A stretch of 64,000 bases of DNA from Owenia fusiformis (Eukaryota > Annelida > Polychaeta > Sabellida > Oweniidae): the NCBI GenBank assembly GCA_903813345.2, contig CAIIXF020000004.1:1156513-1220512 (forward strand). The letters run 5' to 3'. How positions within the stretch are numbered: the first letter of the stretch is position 1; every line of letters begins with the position of its first letter. This document shows, one piece after another, positions 43,347-55,400 of the stretch. The translations under genes were made by a program, and so were the position numbers. The notes under the pieces are model-generated. The model did no database searches. It saw only the letters and a program-made list of their open reading frames with translations, and was not told the DNA's origin.

Positions 43347-46330
43347 ATAACTAGACTTTGGAAATTGAACGAAGTTCAATTTCAGACTCCAGATCTAGAC
43401 TTTTTTAAGCCCAGTCATCTAAAATAAGCCGAGTCATCCAGAATAAGCTGAGTCATCTAGAATAAGATGGATGGATAAAATAGGAAGGTAGGATAGGATA
43501 GAATGGGAAGGAACGATAGGATAGAAAAAGAAAGAAGGATAGAATAGAACAGAATAGGAAGAAAGGATATGATAGGAGAGGATAGGAAGGATAGGAAGGA
43601 AAGGATATGAAGGAAGGATAGATAGGAAGGATAGGATAGGATCAGATAGGAAGGATGGATGAATTTTTCAATATTTTCTTCTCTACTCTTGACTTTCTAT
43701 CAGGATACCATCAGATCGATTTTACGAAATTTCAAAACGCCATAACTTCCGAACCGGAAGTCGGATCTAAATTTGATTTAAAGATTTCGATTCCTGACAA
43801 AACTCTACCCCTAATTCATAACTCATACGTTAAATTTGGCGAATTTTTATTTTGACCTACTTTTTGGACACACCATAACTTCGGAACCGGAAGTCGGATC
43901 GAAATTTGGTTTGCAGATTCGGATTCCTATCAAAATTCTACCCCTAATTCATATCTCATACGTTAAATTTGGAAACTTTTTATTTTGACCTACTTTTCGG
44001 ACACGCCATAACTTCCGAACCGGTAGTCGGATCGAAATTTGGTTTGCAGATTCGGATTCCTGACAAAATTCTACCCCTAATTCATAACTCAAACGTTAAA
44101 TTTGGAGAACTTTTTATTTTGACCTACTTTTCGGACACCATATCTCAAAAGTAGGTCCAAATACTTTCTGACGGCAAAAGGCTAACACTATTAGCACACT
44201 CTTGGCTACATGTATACACAATTTCGAAGAATATAATTGAAGTGTAGTGTCAGAATCGCAAAAATAAGGAAAACCTTTTAATTTGACCTAGATTTTGACC
44301 TAGGCATTTTGGTGTCCAAATTTTGAAGCTAGATGGCTTTTGAGGTTCCATTCTTTTAAAAGCTTTCATTATATTTAGCTGAACTCAGTCTATATTTCGT
44401 ATTTTTCACTTCGAAAAAATCTTTTTTCCCATTGACTTAACATGGGCACCAAATTTAGCGATTTTTGAGCTTTCAAAACGCCATAACTTCCGAACCGGAT
44501 GTCCGATCTAAATTTGGTTTGCAGATTCTGATTCCTGAGATCATTCTACACTTATTTCTTAACTCACATGTTGAATTTGGAGAACTTTTTGTTCTGACCT
44601 ACTTTCCGGACGCCATATCTCAAAATCGGTAACAGTAATCAAAAATCTGATGGCACACTTATGAAAGGGCTGTTTCTGAGCTACAAGATGAAAAAAAGAT
44701 GAAGACGTTTCGATAAATAACGACGAAGATAATAGACAGAAGGTGGAAAATGTAAGATTTGACCTAGTTCTTGACCTTTGACCTAGATAAAAAATTAACC
44801 CAATTTCCGAGGAACTAGGTACTGGACCTGAATCGACCCTATATAAGTCTTGACTCAATGTCTTCTAGTTACTGAGAAAACGTGTAGAGAAAAATAATAA
44901 TAACTAGACTTTGGAAATTGAACGAAGTTCAATTTCAGACTCCAGATCTAGACTTTTTTTAGCCGAGTCATCCAGAATAAGCCACGTCATCCAAAATAAG
45001 CTGAATCATCCAGAAAAAGATGGATAGATGAAAAAGGAAGGAAGGATAGGATAGAATAGGAAGGAACGATAGGGTAGAATAGGAAAGAAGGATAGAATAG
45101 AATAGGAAGAAGGGATAGAATAGGAAGGATAGGAAGGAGAGGATACGAAGGAAGGGTAGATAGGAAGGATAGGATAGGATCAGATAGGAAGGATGGATGC
45201 ATTTTTCAATATTTTCTTCTCTACTCTTGACTTTCTATCAGGATACCATCAGATCGATTTTCCGAAATTTCAAAACGCCATAACTTCCGAACCGGAAGTC
45301 GGATCGAAATTTAATTTAAAGATTCGGATTCCTGACAAAATTCTACCCCTAATTCATAACTCATACGTTAAATTTGGCGAATTTTTATTTTGACCTACTT
45401 TTCGGACATGCCATAACTTCGGAACCGGAAGTCGGATCGAAATTTGGTTTGCAGATTCGGATTTCTGAGAAAATTCTATTATTAGTTCATAACTCAAACA
45501 TTATATTTGGAGAACTTTTCATTTTGACCTACTTTTCGGACACCATATCTCAAAAGTGGGTCAAAATACTTCCTGACGGTAAAAGGCTAACACTATTAAC
45601 ACACTCTTGGCTACATATATACACAATTTTGAGGAATATAATTAAAGTGTAGTGTCAGAATCACAAAAATAAGGAAACCTTTGGATTTGACCTAGATTTT
45701 GACTTAGGTATTTTGGTGTCAAAATTTTGAAGCTAGATGGCTTTTGAGGTCCCCTTCTTTTAAAAGCTTTCATTAAATTTAGCTAAACTCAGTCTATATT
45801 TCATATTTTTCACTTCAAAAAATCTTTTTTTCCCATTGACTTAACATGGGCACCGAATTTAGCGATTTTTGAGCTTTCAAAACGCCATAACTTCTGAACC
45901 GGAAGTCCAATCCGAATTTGGTTTTCAGATTCGGAATCCTGAGAAAATTTCCTATAAGACTGATATTCTGAACATTTGATTATGAAAACTTTTTTTGGAC
46001 CTCGTTTTCGGACACTGATATCTCGAAATCGGTTTGAGATATCAATAACTAAATCGACCCTAGCTTTCCTACTTTTTTATGAGGAACACAATGAAAAAAA
46101 CCCGGATCGAAAATATTGAAGGACGACCGAGAAAATTGAAAAAAGTGACAAAGTACTGGATTTGACCTAGTTCTTGACCTTTGACCTAGATAAAAATTTG
46201 ACCCAATTTCCCACCAACTAGATACTGAACCTAAATAAATTGTATAATGGTCTTTACTGGATACCTTATAGTTATTGAAAAAACGGCTACGGAATAATAA
46301 GAATAATAAAAATAATAATAAGAATACTGG
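43347..46330. repeat. Two ~1.5-kb direct copies of an unnamed interspersed repeat
   Basis: Copy A starts at 43347 and copy B at 44901, both with taactagactttggaaattg and gaacgaagttcaatttc. Each has a purine-rich (ggatag/gaagg)n tract, then two to three ~125-bp internal modules (cgccataacttccgaaccgg, ttgacctacttttcggac), then tgacctagttcttgaccttt. Near the end is an inverted pair, gactccagat/atctggagtc. No coding capacity. The class is unknown to me. Confidence 0.8.
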
Positions 46331-46493
46331 CAAAAACAATAGACTCCAGATTGATATCTGGAGTCTAATAAAGAAGAAGAAGAAGAAGAATACTGGCAAA
46401 AGTAATAGACTCCAGATTTTCAATCTTCAATTATAGAAATAATTACTTTTTTATCCTTATGTGTTGTTATTTCTTTGATAAAGGTGATCAAAG

Positions 46494-47145
46494 ATGGGCA
46501 CTAGCATTGACCAATGGCGATGTGCTATTGGCAGATTCAACCCATGTAGACAGCCCAACAGATGCGACAATACAGAAAGGAGGGCAGAAAGAGAGTATCA
46601 TAAAGCTCTACATAAGAATAAAGGCCATCAAAACAGTGCTAGTCATGAGAGTAAAATTCAACAAAGGCAACACCTGTACTGTAGTGACCAAAAGAATACA
46701 ATCACGCCAAATGAACATGTGGACAATTTGAAACGAAAAGCACAAGAGCTTGCAAACCAATGCAATGAATGGTTTGAAGTGGCTAGAAAAGGCTACACTG
46801 ATACAACAGCTACACATAAACAAAATGCATCCGTGAACAGCACTGTAACAGCATTCCAAGAAGAGAGAAGCCAAGGTGTGATTGCTAGTGTTCAAAAAGT
46901 AGCTTCCAGTGAAAACAACTCAATGAATTACAATGAAGTCACAAAACAAGGAAGTCCAACCATTAATCACCAGGAGAGTGACCCAGTACATCCACATCAG
47001 TCAAAAAACATCATTGAGTATGTAAAAGTACCGATGAACCAGCACTGGGCTGAGTCACTACAGAATCTTCCCCAGTTATTATTGATCATCATTCTCTTAC
47101 TAATAATTGGTGGGATTGAAGTCAACCCTGGTCCTCAAACACAGG
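46494..47145 (+). CDS. Exon 1: N-terminal region with 2A-like peptide
   Basis: From ATG 46494 (MGTSIDQWRCAIGRF): a charged, Gln/Asn-rich region, then LLLIIILLLIIGGIEVNPGP at residues ~195-214. The 2A consensus is D(V/I)ExNPGP, with the ribosome skipping between G and P. Here the Asp is Gly. Skipping would release a 213-residue leader from the OTU-TPR protein. If skipping fails, the hydrophobic run could act as a signal or anchor. Two donors fit phase 1 (47145 or 47151). Confidence 0.8.
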
Positions 47146-50100
47146 GTAAAGGTAACCAGAATTAAGAACAATTTCTTCTGAATATTACATTCAGTATTCA
47201 GAGAAGCAAAATGTAATTGTTCTTTTACAATGCAATATAAATATTTATTTAGCTCTGGACTAATCTAATAACCATTAAGCATCAGAATGAACTAGATAAC
47301 GGCAACTCCGCGGAGTAGCAAATCCCAACGAACAAAATATCAATTACCGAATTCAAATCAATTATACTCATTACTTTGGTTAAAATTGAAAAAATTAGAT
47401 TTTAGAATTGCGAATTCCTGCAAAGCAGCCATTTTGAATTTTCTGAGGTACAAATCTGAAAAATAATACCATAATTGTGATCTACTCCGAAAATCCTTCA
47501 ATTTGAGTATAATATAGCCATACTTTGAAGGGATCGGAAAATTATTGCGAAATCGTACATAAGACGGCCATTTTGAATTTTACGAGGCTCGAATCAGAAA
47601 AAAGATACAATATTTGCAATCTACTCTTAATTGCCTTTCATTTGAGTATAATAAAGCTATACTTCAGAAAGATCTAAAAATTAGGGAAAATTTCTGTTTT
47701 CCTGACCCCCCATACACGGCCCCTGGGGGTCAGAATGAAAAACACGGAATATATGTGAAATAGATAAATTTTGTGAATATACTTCCAAAATTTCAAACAA
47801 TAATATTAATTACTTTGGTTTAGAATGAAAAATTTATGATTTTTGCGAAAAAGTCCCGTCATTTTTAAAGCGGCGGCCATCTTGAAAAAATTTTTTTTGC
47901 GTAAAACTATTTACCAATATACATCTTTCCACTAAATATGAAGAAAATCTGTCGACCAGTATTCGAGTTATCTTCCGGACGGACAGACGGACGGACGGAT
48001 GGACTGACAGATGGACTGACGGACTGACTGACGGACGGACGGACGGAGGGCTTCACTATATCCCTACCGAACTTCGTTCGTTGGGATAATTAGCAGTAAA
48101 TAATAAAATGAGAAGCTGAGACTTTGATTTATTGAAGCAATTCAGTATATTACTGTAAAAGCTGTAAATTTTAATTATTTTACACAAATAAGCCAGGGAT
48201 TAATTTTTTTATTTATAACATTGGAGGGGTATTAAACATTAGACCAGACCTGAGTGCACAGTATTCTGTTTTGTTTCAGATAGTGCAAAAACAGCAACCC
48301 ACTTTGAGACTTCAGTCCTTGAACTTTTACGTTCATTACTCAATTCCGAAAGAATCAACTTGAATACTTCAACCCCCCTGGGACTCATTGAAGATGTTGT
48401 GACCAAACATGGACTGACAATTGTGGACAATGAGGGCAGTGGTGATTGCCTGTTTCAAGCCTTGTCCCATCAACTGGCCTACACCAAGACAGCCAATATA
48501 GATCACATAGATTTACGAGAGAAGCTAGTAAAATATGCAAAGCACCATCCATTACTGGTAAGTGCTTGATATCAAATGATTTCTTCAATGTAAAATAACA
48601 ACATATGTTATGACACAACCTATCCAAGTTGATAAAACTCATTATGAGAATCATTTCAAATTTTCAACAGTATTTGCTTTCTTATTCTGACATGCCATAT
48701 ATTTTGTCATGTCTTTCATCTTCAGCCAAATGGAGAACATGTGACAACACAGTTTGACACTACCATCATAGATGACTGGACACGGTACAACGCAAGTCAC
48801 CTTGAAATAAATGACGATGAAAAAACAAAGCTAGCATGGTATACAGAGTCCTACATGAACAAGCCGGGGACTTGGGGTGATAATCTAATGATCTGGGCAT
48901 TTACTCAACTCTTCGATGTTGATGTTGAAATTTTCTCTCAGGGGTCAGAGAATTCCTACAAAATAACTGCCAATAATAACAGCGATAACAAGGTCATTGT
49001 TCGGCTCGGGTATATACCACATACCCACTTTCTAAGCCTTGTTAGTTGCAAAGGTACTTTGGCTGCATTTTTGAACTGCCCACGGCGCAAGTCAGTTACA
49101 TAATGTTTAATAAGTTTTCACCCTAGGTATCACAAAAAAGGAACAATAAGCCTAGCAGTGCAAATTTCATGGTCACACATTTTTGTCAAAAACAGCTCAT
49201 CCAAAATTTCTACAGTCACATAATTCTTTTGAAAGACATCACGGTTCATAGCAGTGGAACTCCTGTGGTACACTAGCAGAGAGCTGACGCAGTTGACACA
49301 TGCGGTTGGCTGACAATGTTGCCACTGTGTAATTAGCAGTTTAAGTACACTTGGATGAGCTGTTTTTGTTGAAAAAGTGTGAGAATTGTAATCTGCAATG
49401 TAGGGACTCGTTGTTCTTTTTTATGAACAACGAGGGGAAAACTTATTAAACATTGTGCAATATACCTGCGTCACAGGCAGTTCAAAAACTCAGTCTAAGA
49501 TTGTAACATGAAAACACCTTTCTGGTTTTTAGATTGTGACTTTAGGAGTAAATCAATTAAGAATGTTTTCTTTATGGAAGTAGAAGAGAACAATTGCATT
49601 TATAATCAATATTTAATGAACATTAATAGAGGAGTCTCCATATTGATTTGAAATCCCATTTATTCTAATTTTCTCATGCGATTTTAAGAGATTTGCACTT
49701 TTAACCTCTAACCACTAACTTTTCTTTCTTTTTGTAAGCATATTTGAATTCAGTGAATTTTTTTCTACAACAATAACTTGATTATACAGTTGACATTTAA
49801 ATAATTTTCCATGCCTTTTAAAAAAAAAATTGGTCCAAATCTCCATTGATGCAGTGCTAAGATACATTAAAACCTTGGTTTATCCGTTCAATAACCAACG
49901 ATTTCATGATTAATCACAACAGGTACATTGACAGAGTCATCATTTTAGACAGATTCAATCATAACTTTTTGATAATGAAATCAAGTAACTATTGCAAGCA
50001 TTTAAAACTGAAGTGAATGGAAGTCTGACTCAAGCAAAACCAATAATGACAAGGGTGACATCTATTATATCAGCTTTATCCAGCTATTTAGAAACTATGG

Positions 50101-53100
50101 GATTATCTCTTCCCTGTCTTGCTCTAATAAATGACTATTGTATGTAAAATGGTAATTTTGCTGTCATTATTATTTGAAAACATTATTTTTAGACAAAGAA
50201 ATTTCTGGAGGAGCACTACCTGTAGAAGTCCATCTATCTGAACCAGATGCATTAAAAGACATTGAACAACATTCAGAAACATTGAAACTAGATGATACCA
50301 AAGGTAAGGAAGTTTACATTTGCATACCTTTTGAGTGTTAAATTTACTCATTCAAATGTCATCATGATGTTATTATGAATCAACAGCAACATTATTGGAA
50401 TCCATGTTATACATAAATGACCCATGGCCCTGTGCTCACACAGGGAATTGAAACCACATTATGTTTGTAAAGGATTTTAATTCCATCAATGTTTAAATTG
50501 TCCAAAAGTTATTGACCCAGGGCTTAAATCTGATATCTAAATGGCTGCAGAGAAAATGGATTTTCCTTATATTGACCAAAACACATGTTTCTTAATCCTT
50601 CATAAATGGCTGTTGTTCCTGTGTAAAATGATAGTTTGTGTTTTGCAGAAGACAAAGCAGCTGAGATACCAAAAGAATTAGAACAGATGTACAATCTTGG
50701 GAAGAAAATAAGCGATTGTGACCAGACAACACAAATGAGAGAGCAGGCAGGCTACATGTGTGAGCTTGGATCCTTGTACACAGCGCTGGCACAAGAAACA
50801 TCTGAGGGTTGGGATTTCATCTATGCGACAGCTCTCTACAACGCAGCATTACAGCGTATTAAACAATCTGAAATCAACAGTTCGAAAGAAGAGGTATTGC
50901 CTTGCTTTAAACATATTGATGCTGACTTTATTGTAGAAAAATTACAACAAATAGAAAATTATTTTCTAAATATAGTCTCAAAGATAAACCCAGAGTTAAC
51001 AATAAGTAGCACAAAAAGGAACAAAAAGGTTCTGGAGGAACTGAGAACATATTCACGTGATACCATAAATGATATTCATGTTAATGATATGAAAATTGAT
51101 GGTATCACTTTTGAAATGAATGATGAGAATGTAAATAGGACGATTGAAAACAGCAAGATTTATTATGAAACACTGACAAATAAGATTGTTGAATTTCATC
51201 AGCTAGTAATAGGTGACTGTATTTCAGTCTTAGGGGCTCCTAAGGTAAATAGGTATGCATTCATAGGTCTTGGTTCACTCGCTAGAAAGGAAGTCACAGC
51301 TTGGTCAGATCTGGAGTCAGCAATAATATATGATCCTTCGGGAAAAATGGGAGGCACTGAAGCAAGAATTTAGAGTCTTGGTTCATTACTTCCATATGAA
51401 GGTAATCAATTTGGGAGAAACTAAAATCAATGTATTGGATATTCCAGTCCTCACTGATTTCAACAAAAAACTCCCAGAAGGTCTGAAAGACAATGACTTT
51501 TTTGATGAGGTAACACCACAGGGAATCTGTTTTGATGGTACATTACCGAAAGCAAGTAAACATCCCTTAGGTAGAAGGTCTACCACAATTCCCCATGTAA
51601 AGCCTGACAGATTTGAGTTGATACAGCCAATTGATGACATGGTTAATTGCCAAAGTGAAGAAGTATCGAAACGAGAAGGTTATAACCTAAGTGATGTTCT
51701 TATGACATCAACTCTCCTCTATGGCAATAGGTCACTATGGAATGAATACAATAGGAAGGTTCATGAGAAACTATCCATTGAAAACACTGGTAAGAAACGT
51801 GGACAAGCCACAATGACTAATGACTTGAAAAAGTATGAAATAAATCCCCTTTTATTTAAGTCATTTCAGAAACCAGTAAAGGCCAAACATGATGTGTACA
51901 GATTCGCAACAATTTCCATCAACACTCTTAAATTATTGCATAATTGTGAATCATTCAACCCTCTAGATGTCATAGAGGAATTGTACCTCAAAAACATACT
52001 GTGTGAAGATGCAAAGAAAGATTTACAGCTTATGGTATGTTTAGCTGTAAATATGAGGCATCTAGTATACAGCAGATATGACCAACAGAAGGAGTTCATT
52101 TCCTTTATTGTTCCTACTCCTGAACGAGGCAAAACTGGTTCAGAATTAGTTTCTGTGAGAGATTACACTGCTTTATACAGGTTCTATGCAACTCTACTTC
52201 CTTGGTTGGAGTTTCTAAAGGAACAATCATGTTATAGTACCTCATACTCATATGCAACAAGATACATTGATAGCAGTGACAATGTAAAAGGGTTACTACA
52301 TCATGAAATGTTTTTCTTTGAAAACGCACTAAAAGCATATGAAAAGGAAGAATCGAGGCTTCAGTCAATGGACAGAATGCTATTAAGCAAAGAATTAGTT
52401 GACGTAAAATTCAATCTAGCAAGGCTGCATTTGGATCAAGGACACTATGATGAATCAATAAAATATCTAAATGAAAGCTTCGAGTTCAATGAAGCACATC
52501 CTGGCCTCACCTCTATATATTCAACTGTTGCAATATGGAACAGCCTTGGTACTGCCTATCGGGGAAAAGGTGATCTTGAAAAGGCCATCGCATACTACGA
52601 GAAAAGTTTGATTATATATAAACAAACATATGGAGATCAACTAAGTAAAGAGATATCAATGTTACTGTCCAACATTGGTAGTGTTTACTACAAAAAGGGC
52701 CAATATGATGAGGCTATTCAACACCTGGAGCTAGGTTTGATCATGGGAAAACTGATATATAAAGATAAAAGACACCCTGCTATAGCAACCTCACTGGACA
52801 ACATTGGTAGTGTTTATACCAGCAAAGGTCAATATGATGAGGCTATTCAATACATGGAACAGAGTCTGACCATGAAAAAGATGATATATAAAGATCAACC
52901 ACACCCTGCTGTAGCATCCTCACTGGAGAACATTGGTATTGCTTACTTTCACAAAGGTCAATATGATGAGGCTATTCAATACCATGAGCAGAGTCTGACC
53001 ATGGAAAAGCTGATATATAAAGATCAACCCCACCCTAATATAGCAGTCTCATTGGGTAACATTGGCAGTGCTTACAAGCGGAAAGGTCAGTATGATGAGG

Positions 53101-54752
53101 CTATTAAATACCTGAAGCAGAGTCTGACCATGCAAAAGCTGATATATAAAGATCAACCACACCCTGAATTAGCAAAGTCACTGGGCATCATTGGTGATGC
53201 TTATCATAGGAAAGGTCGATATGATGAGGCTATTAAATACATGGAGCAGAGTCTGACCATGCAAAAGCTGATATATAAAGATCAACCACACCCTGATACA
53301 GCAACCTCACTGGGCAACATTGGTAGAACTTATAATGTGAAAGGTCTATATGATGAGGCTATTCAATACCTGGAGCAGAGTCTGGCCATGGAAAAGCTGA
53401 TATATAAAGATCAACCACACTCTGATATAGCAACTTCACTGGGCAGCATTGGAAGTGCTTACGATAGCAAAGGTCAATATGATGAGGCTATTCAATACCT
53501 GGAGCAGAGTCTGGCCATGGAAATGCTGATATATAAAGATGAACCACACCCTCATATAGCAACCTCTCTGGGAAACATTGGTTATGCTTACAAAAACAAA
53601 GGTCAATATGACGAGGCTATTAAATACTTAAAACAGAGTCTGACCATGAATAAGCTGATATATAAAGATCAACTACACCCTGATATAGCATCCTCACTGG
53701 GCAACATTGGTAGTGCTTACGACAGCAAAGGTCAATATGATGAGGCTACTAAATACCTGGAGCAGAGTCTGGACATGCAAAAGCTGATATTTCCAGATCA
53801 ACCACACCCTGATATAGCAACCTCACTGGGTATCATTGGTATTGCTTACCTTCACAAAGGTCAATATGATGAGGCTATTCAATACATGGAACAGAGTCTG
53901 ACCATGCTAAAGCTGATATATAAAGATCAACCACACCCTAATATAGCATCCTCACTGGGCAATATTGGCAGTGCTTACCTTCTCAAAGGTCAATATGATG
54001 AGGCGATTGAATACATGGAACAGAGTCTGACCATGGATAAGCTGATATATAAAGATCGACTACACCCTGGTATAGCATCCTCTCTGAGTAACATTAGTAC
54101 TGCTTATCTTAGAAAAGGTCAATATGATGAGGCTATTCAATACATTGAGCAGAGTCTGACCATGGGAAAGCTGATATATAAAGATCAACCACACCCTGAT
54201 ATAGCAACTTCACTGGGCAACATTGGTATTGCTTACTTTCACAAAGGTCGATATGATGAGGCTATTCAATACCTGGAGCAGAGTCTGACCATGAAAAAGC
54301 TGGTGTATAAAGATCAACCACATCCAGATATAGCTACTTCTCTAACCAACATTGGAGGTGCCTTTGCAGAGAAATGTCAGTTCAGGAAAGCTATGAAATA
54401 CTACAAGCAGGCCCTGGGTGTGTTGCATGTGGTGTTTAAAGATCAACCACACCCTGATATAGCATACTTAATGAAAAATATAGCAGACTTAATGAAAAAC
54501 AATGTTTATGCAAGCATCAGTGAAAACAAGGAAGCTATAAACTTCTATGAGCAATCTTTGGCTATGGAGAGACAGATAAATGGCCACGAGATCAATCTGG
54601 AAGTAACAAGGTTACTAATGGATATTGGTTTTGCATGTCAGCGCTCCAGGCAAAGAACAAGGGCCATTGCATATCTCACAGAGGCTTTTTCAAACCTTGA
54701 TTTCATAAGTAACCGATATAAACTTAGTAAAACTAAAGCAATTCAGAAATGA
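46494..54752 (+). CDS. 2A-OTU-nucleotidyltransferase-TPR multidomain gene, 5 exons, one frameshift
   Basis: Exons 46494-47145, 48280-48557, 48726-49053, 50193-50303 and 50649-54752 join with matching phases (1, 0, 1, 1). The total is one base more than a multiple of three, because of a frameshift near 51340-51373. Without it the product would be about 1820 residues. Order: novel N-terminal region, hydrophobic stretch with 2A-like NPGP, OTU cysteine-protease domain, GlnD/DUF294-like nucleotidyltransferase region, TPRs. 2A-like signals on large marine-invertebrate proteins are known from sea urchin NLR-type genes, so an immune or stress role is conceivable but not shown. An earlier 5' exon cannot be excluded. 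Confidence 0.88.
47295..48090. mobile_element. TIR element with (GGAC)n, intron 1 of the OTU-TPR gene
   Basis: Left end gataacggcaactccgcgga...aatcccaacgaac, right end acttcgttcgttgggata, so aatcccaacgaac and gttcgttgggat are inverted. The right third holds ggacggacgg repeats. Same layout as 60089-61066. Confidence 0.75.
48280..48557 (+). CDS. Exon 2: OTU domain, catalytic Cys half
   Basis: Phase 1 in, 0 out. IEDVVTKHGLTIVDNEGSGD then CLFQALSHQL: the GDCLFxALS block with Cys at 48447-48449 matches the nucleophile of OTU-family deubiquitinases. The acceptor is tgtttcag; the donor CTG/gtaagt is strong. Confidence 0.9.
48726..49053 (+). CDS. Exon 3: OTU domain, catalytic His half
   Basis: Phase 0 in, 1 out. 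Contains MNKPGTWGDNLMIWAFTQLF (the GTWGD block of OTU proteins) and HTHFLSL with the likely catalytic His at 49026-49028. The acceptor is catcttcag; the donor is AAAG/gtactt. OTU proteins cleave ubiquitin chains. Activity here is inferred from the conserved Cys and His. Confidence 0.88.
49102..49457. mobile_element. TIR element in intron 3
   Basis: aatgtttaataagttttcac at the left and gaaaacttattaaacatt at the right are inverted. Inside, aaacagctcatcc and ggatgagctgttt form a second inverted pair. Non-coding. The remainder of intron 3 (49458-50192) shows nothing further. Confidence 0.75.
50193..50303 (+). CDS. Exon 4: linker
   Basis: 111 nt, phase 1/1, acidic linker (SGGALPVEVHLSEPDALKD). 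Identified by acceptor (tttttag), donor (AAAG/gtaagg), open frame and phase. No domain recognised. Confidence 0.78.
50649..54752 (+). CDS. Exon 5: nucleotidyltransferase-like region and TPR array, frameshifted
   Basis: Acceptor tttgcag, phase 1. Helical start (ALYNAALQRIKQ), then GLGSLARKEVTAWSDLESAI, the GSxxRxExxxxSD motif of GlnD/DUF294-type nucleotidyltransferases (acidic residue after SDL is Glu). The frame closes at 51373, while the continuation (KWEALKQEFRVL onward) is open in the next frame from 51330; a five-A run at 51343-51347 lies in the overlap. Next are a mainly helical region and a TPR array of kinesin-light-chain type. The array has 14 near-identical 43-residue repeats (core KGQYDEAIQYLEQSL) plus three to four diverged flanking ones, ending at 54752. 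TPRs bind partner proteins. Confidence 0.88.
52640..54350 (+). repeat. 129-bp coding tandem repeats (TPRs)
   Basis: Fourteen units of 129 bp, very similar at DNA level (ggtcaatatgatgaggctat, agatcaaccacaccctgata). Variation is concentrated in a few positions around the AY..KGQ segment (HK, SK, NK, LL, RK). Confidence 0.9.
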
Positions 54753-54809
54753 ATTAAAAAAGTGAAACATGAAATTGTTTAGACAAGCAAATACATTTGT
54801 GCTAAAGAC

Positions 54810-55400
54810 TGCAATCAATCTGCCTAACATAACATAAATATACATGACCTTATCATCAAAAGTTGACAAGGTGACCAGTATGCCTGTATACCAGTCTTAT
54901 TATCAGGCCATATGCTTCTTTCTTCCTGGGATTATTTTTGGATGAACTGAGATTGAATCAAGCAAGTTGTTCCCTACAAATATTACAGAAGGGGAAGCAT
55001 GTGGGTGGATCAGTTGATTACATAGCCAATAGTTTTAACTATGGTACTGTACAGTACAGATCGACTGTGATCAATCTGCCTAACATAACATAAAATATGC
55101 ATGGCCCTATCATCAAAAGTTGACAAGGTGACCAGTATGCCTATTTACCAGTCTAGTTATCAGGCCATATCACTCTACTATTCCTAACCCCTAGAAATGC
55201 ATAAGATACTCTGTTTGTCTAATTGTATTGTTTAGTATATTTTTGAAAGTACCTTATTAACATCTGGATGAACTGAGATTGAACCAAGTAAGTTGTTCCC
55301 TACAAATATTACAGAATGCGAAGCATGTATGTGGGTGGTTGATTACACAGCCGATAGTTTTAACTATGGTGCTGTACAGTACCGTAAAATATCGTGTTGT
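54810..55400. repeat. Direct duplication downstream of the TPR gene
   Basis: The blocks atcaatctgcctaacataac, atcaaaagttgacaaggtga and tggatgaactgagattgaa with gttttaactatgg occur twice, about 260-330 bp apart. No ORF. The sequence to 56500 shows nothing else. Confidence 0.8.

Noticed and set aside
46459-46731. Overlapping 90-codon ORF at the start of the OTU-TPR gene
   Set aside because: Frame does not lead to the 2A motif or match the phase of the next exon; shadow of exon 1.
48360-48569. Separate small OTU gene starting at 48360
   Set aside because: There is no ATG there; the frame is open from the acceptor at 48279 and joins exon 1 in phase.
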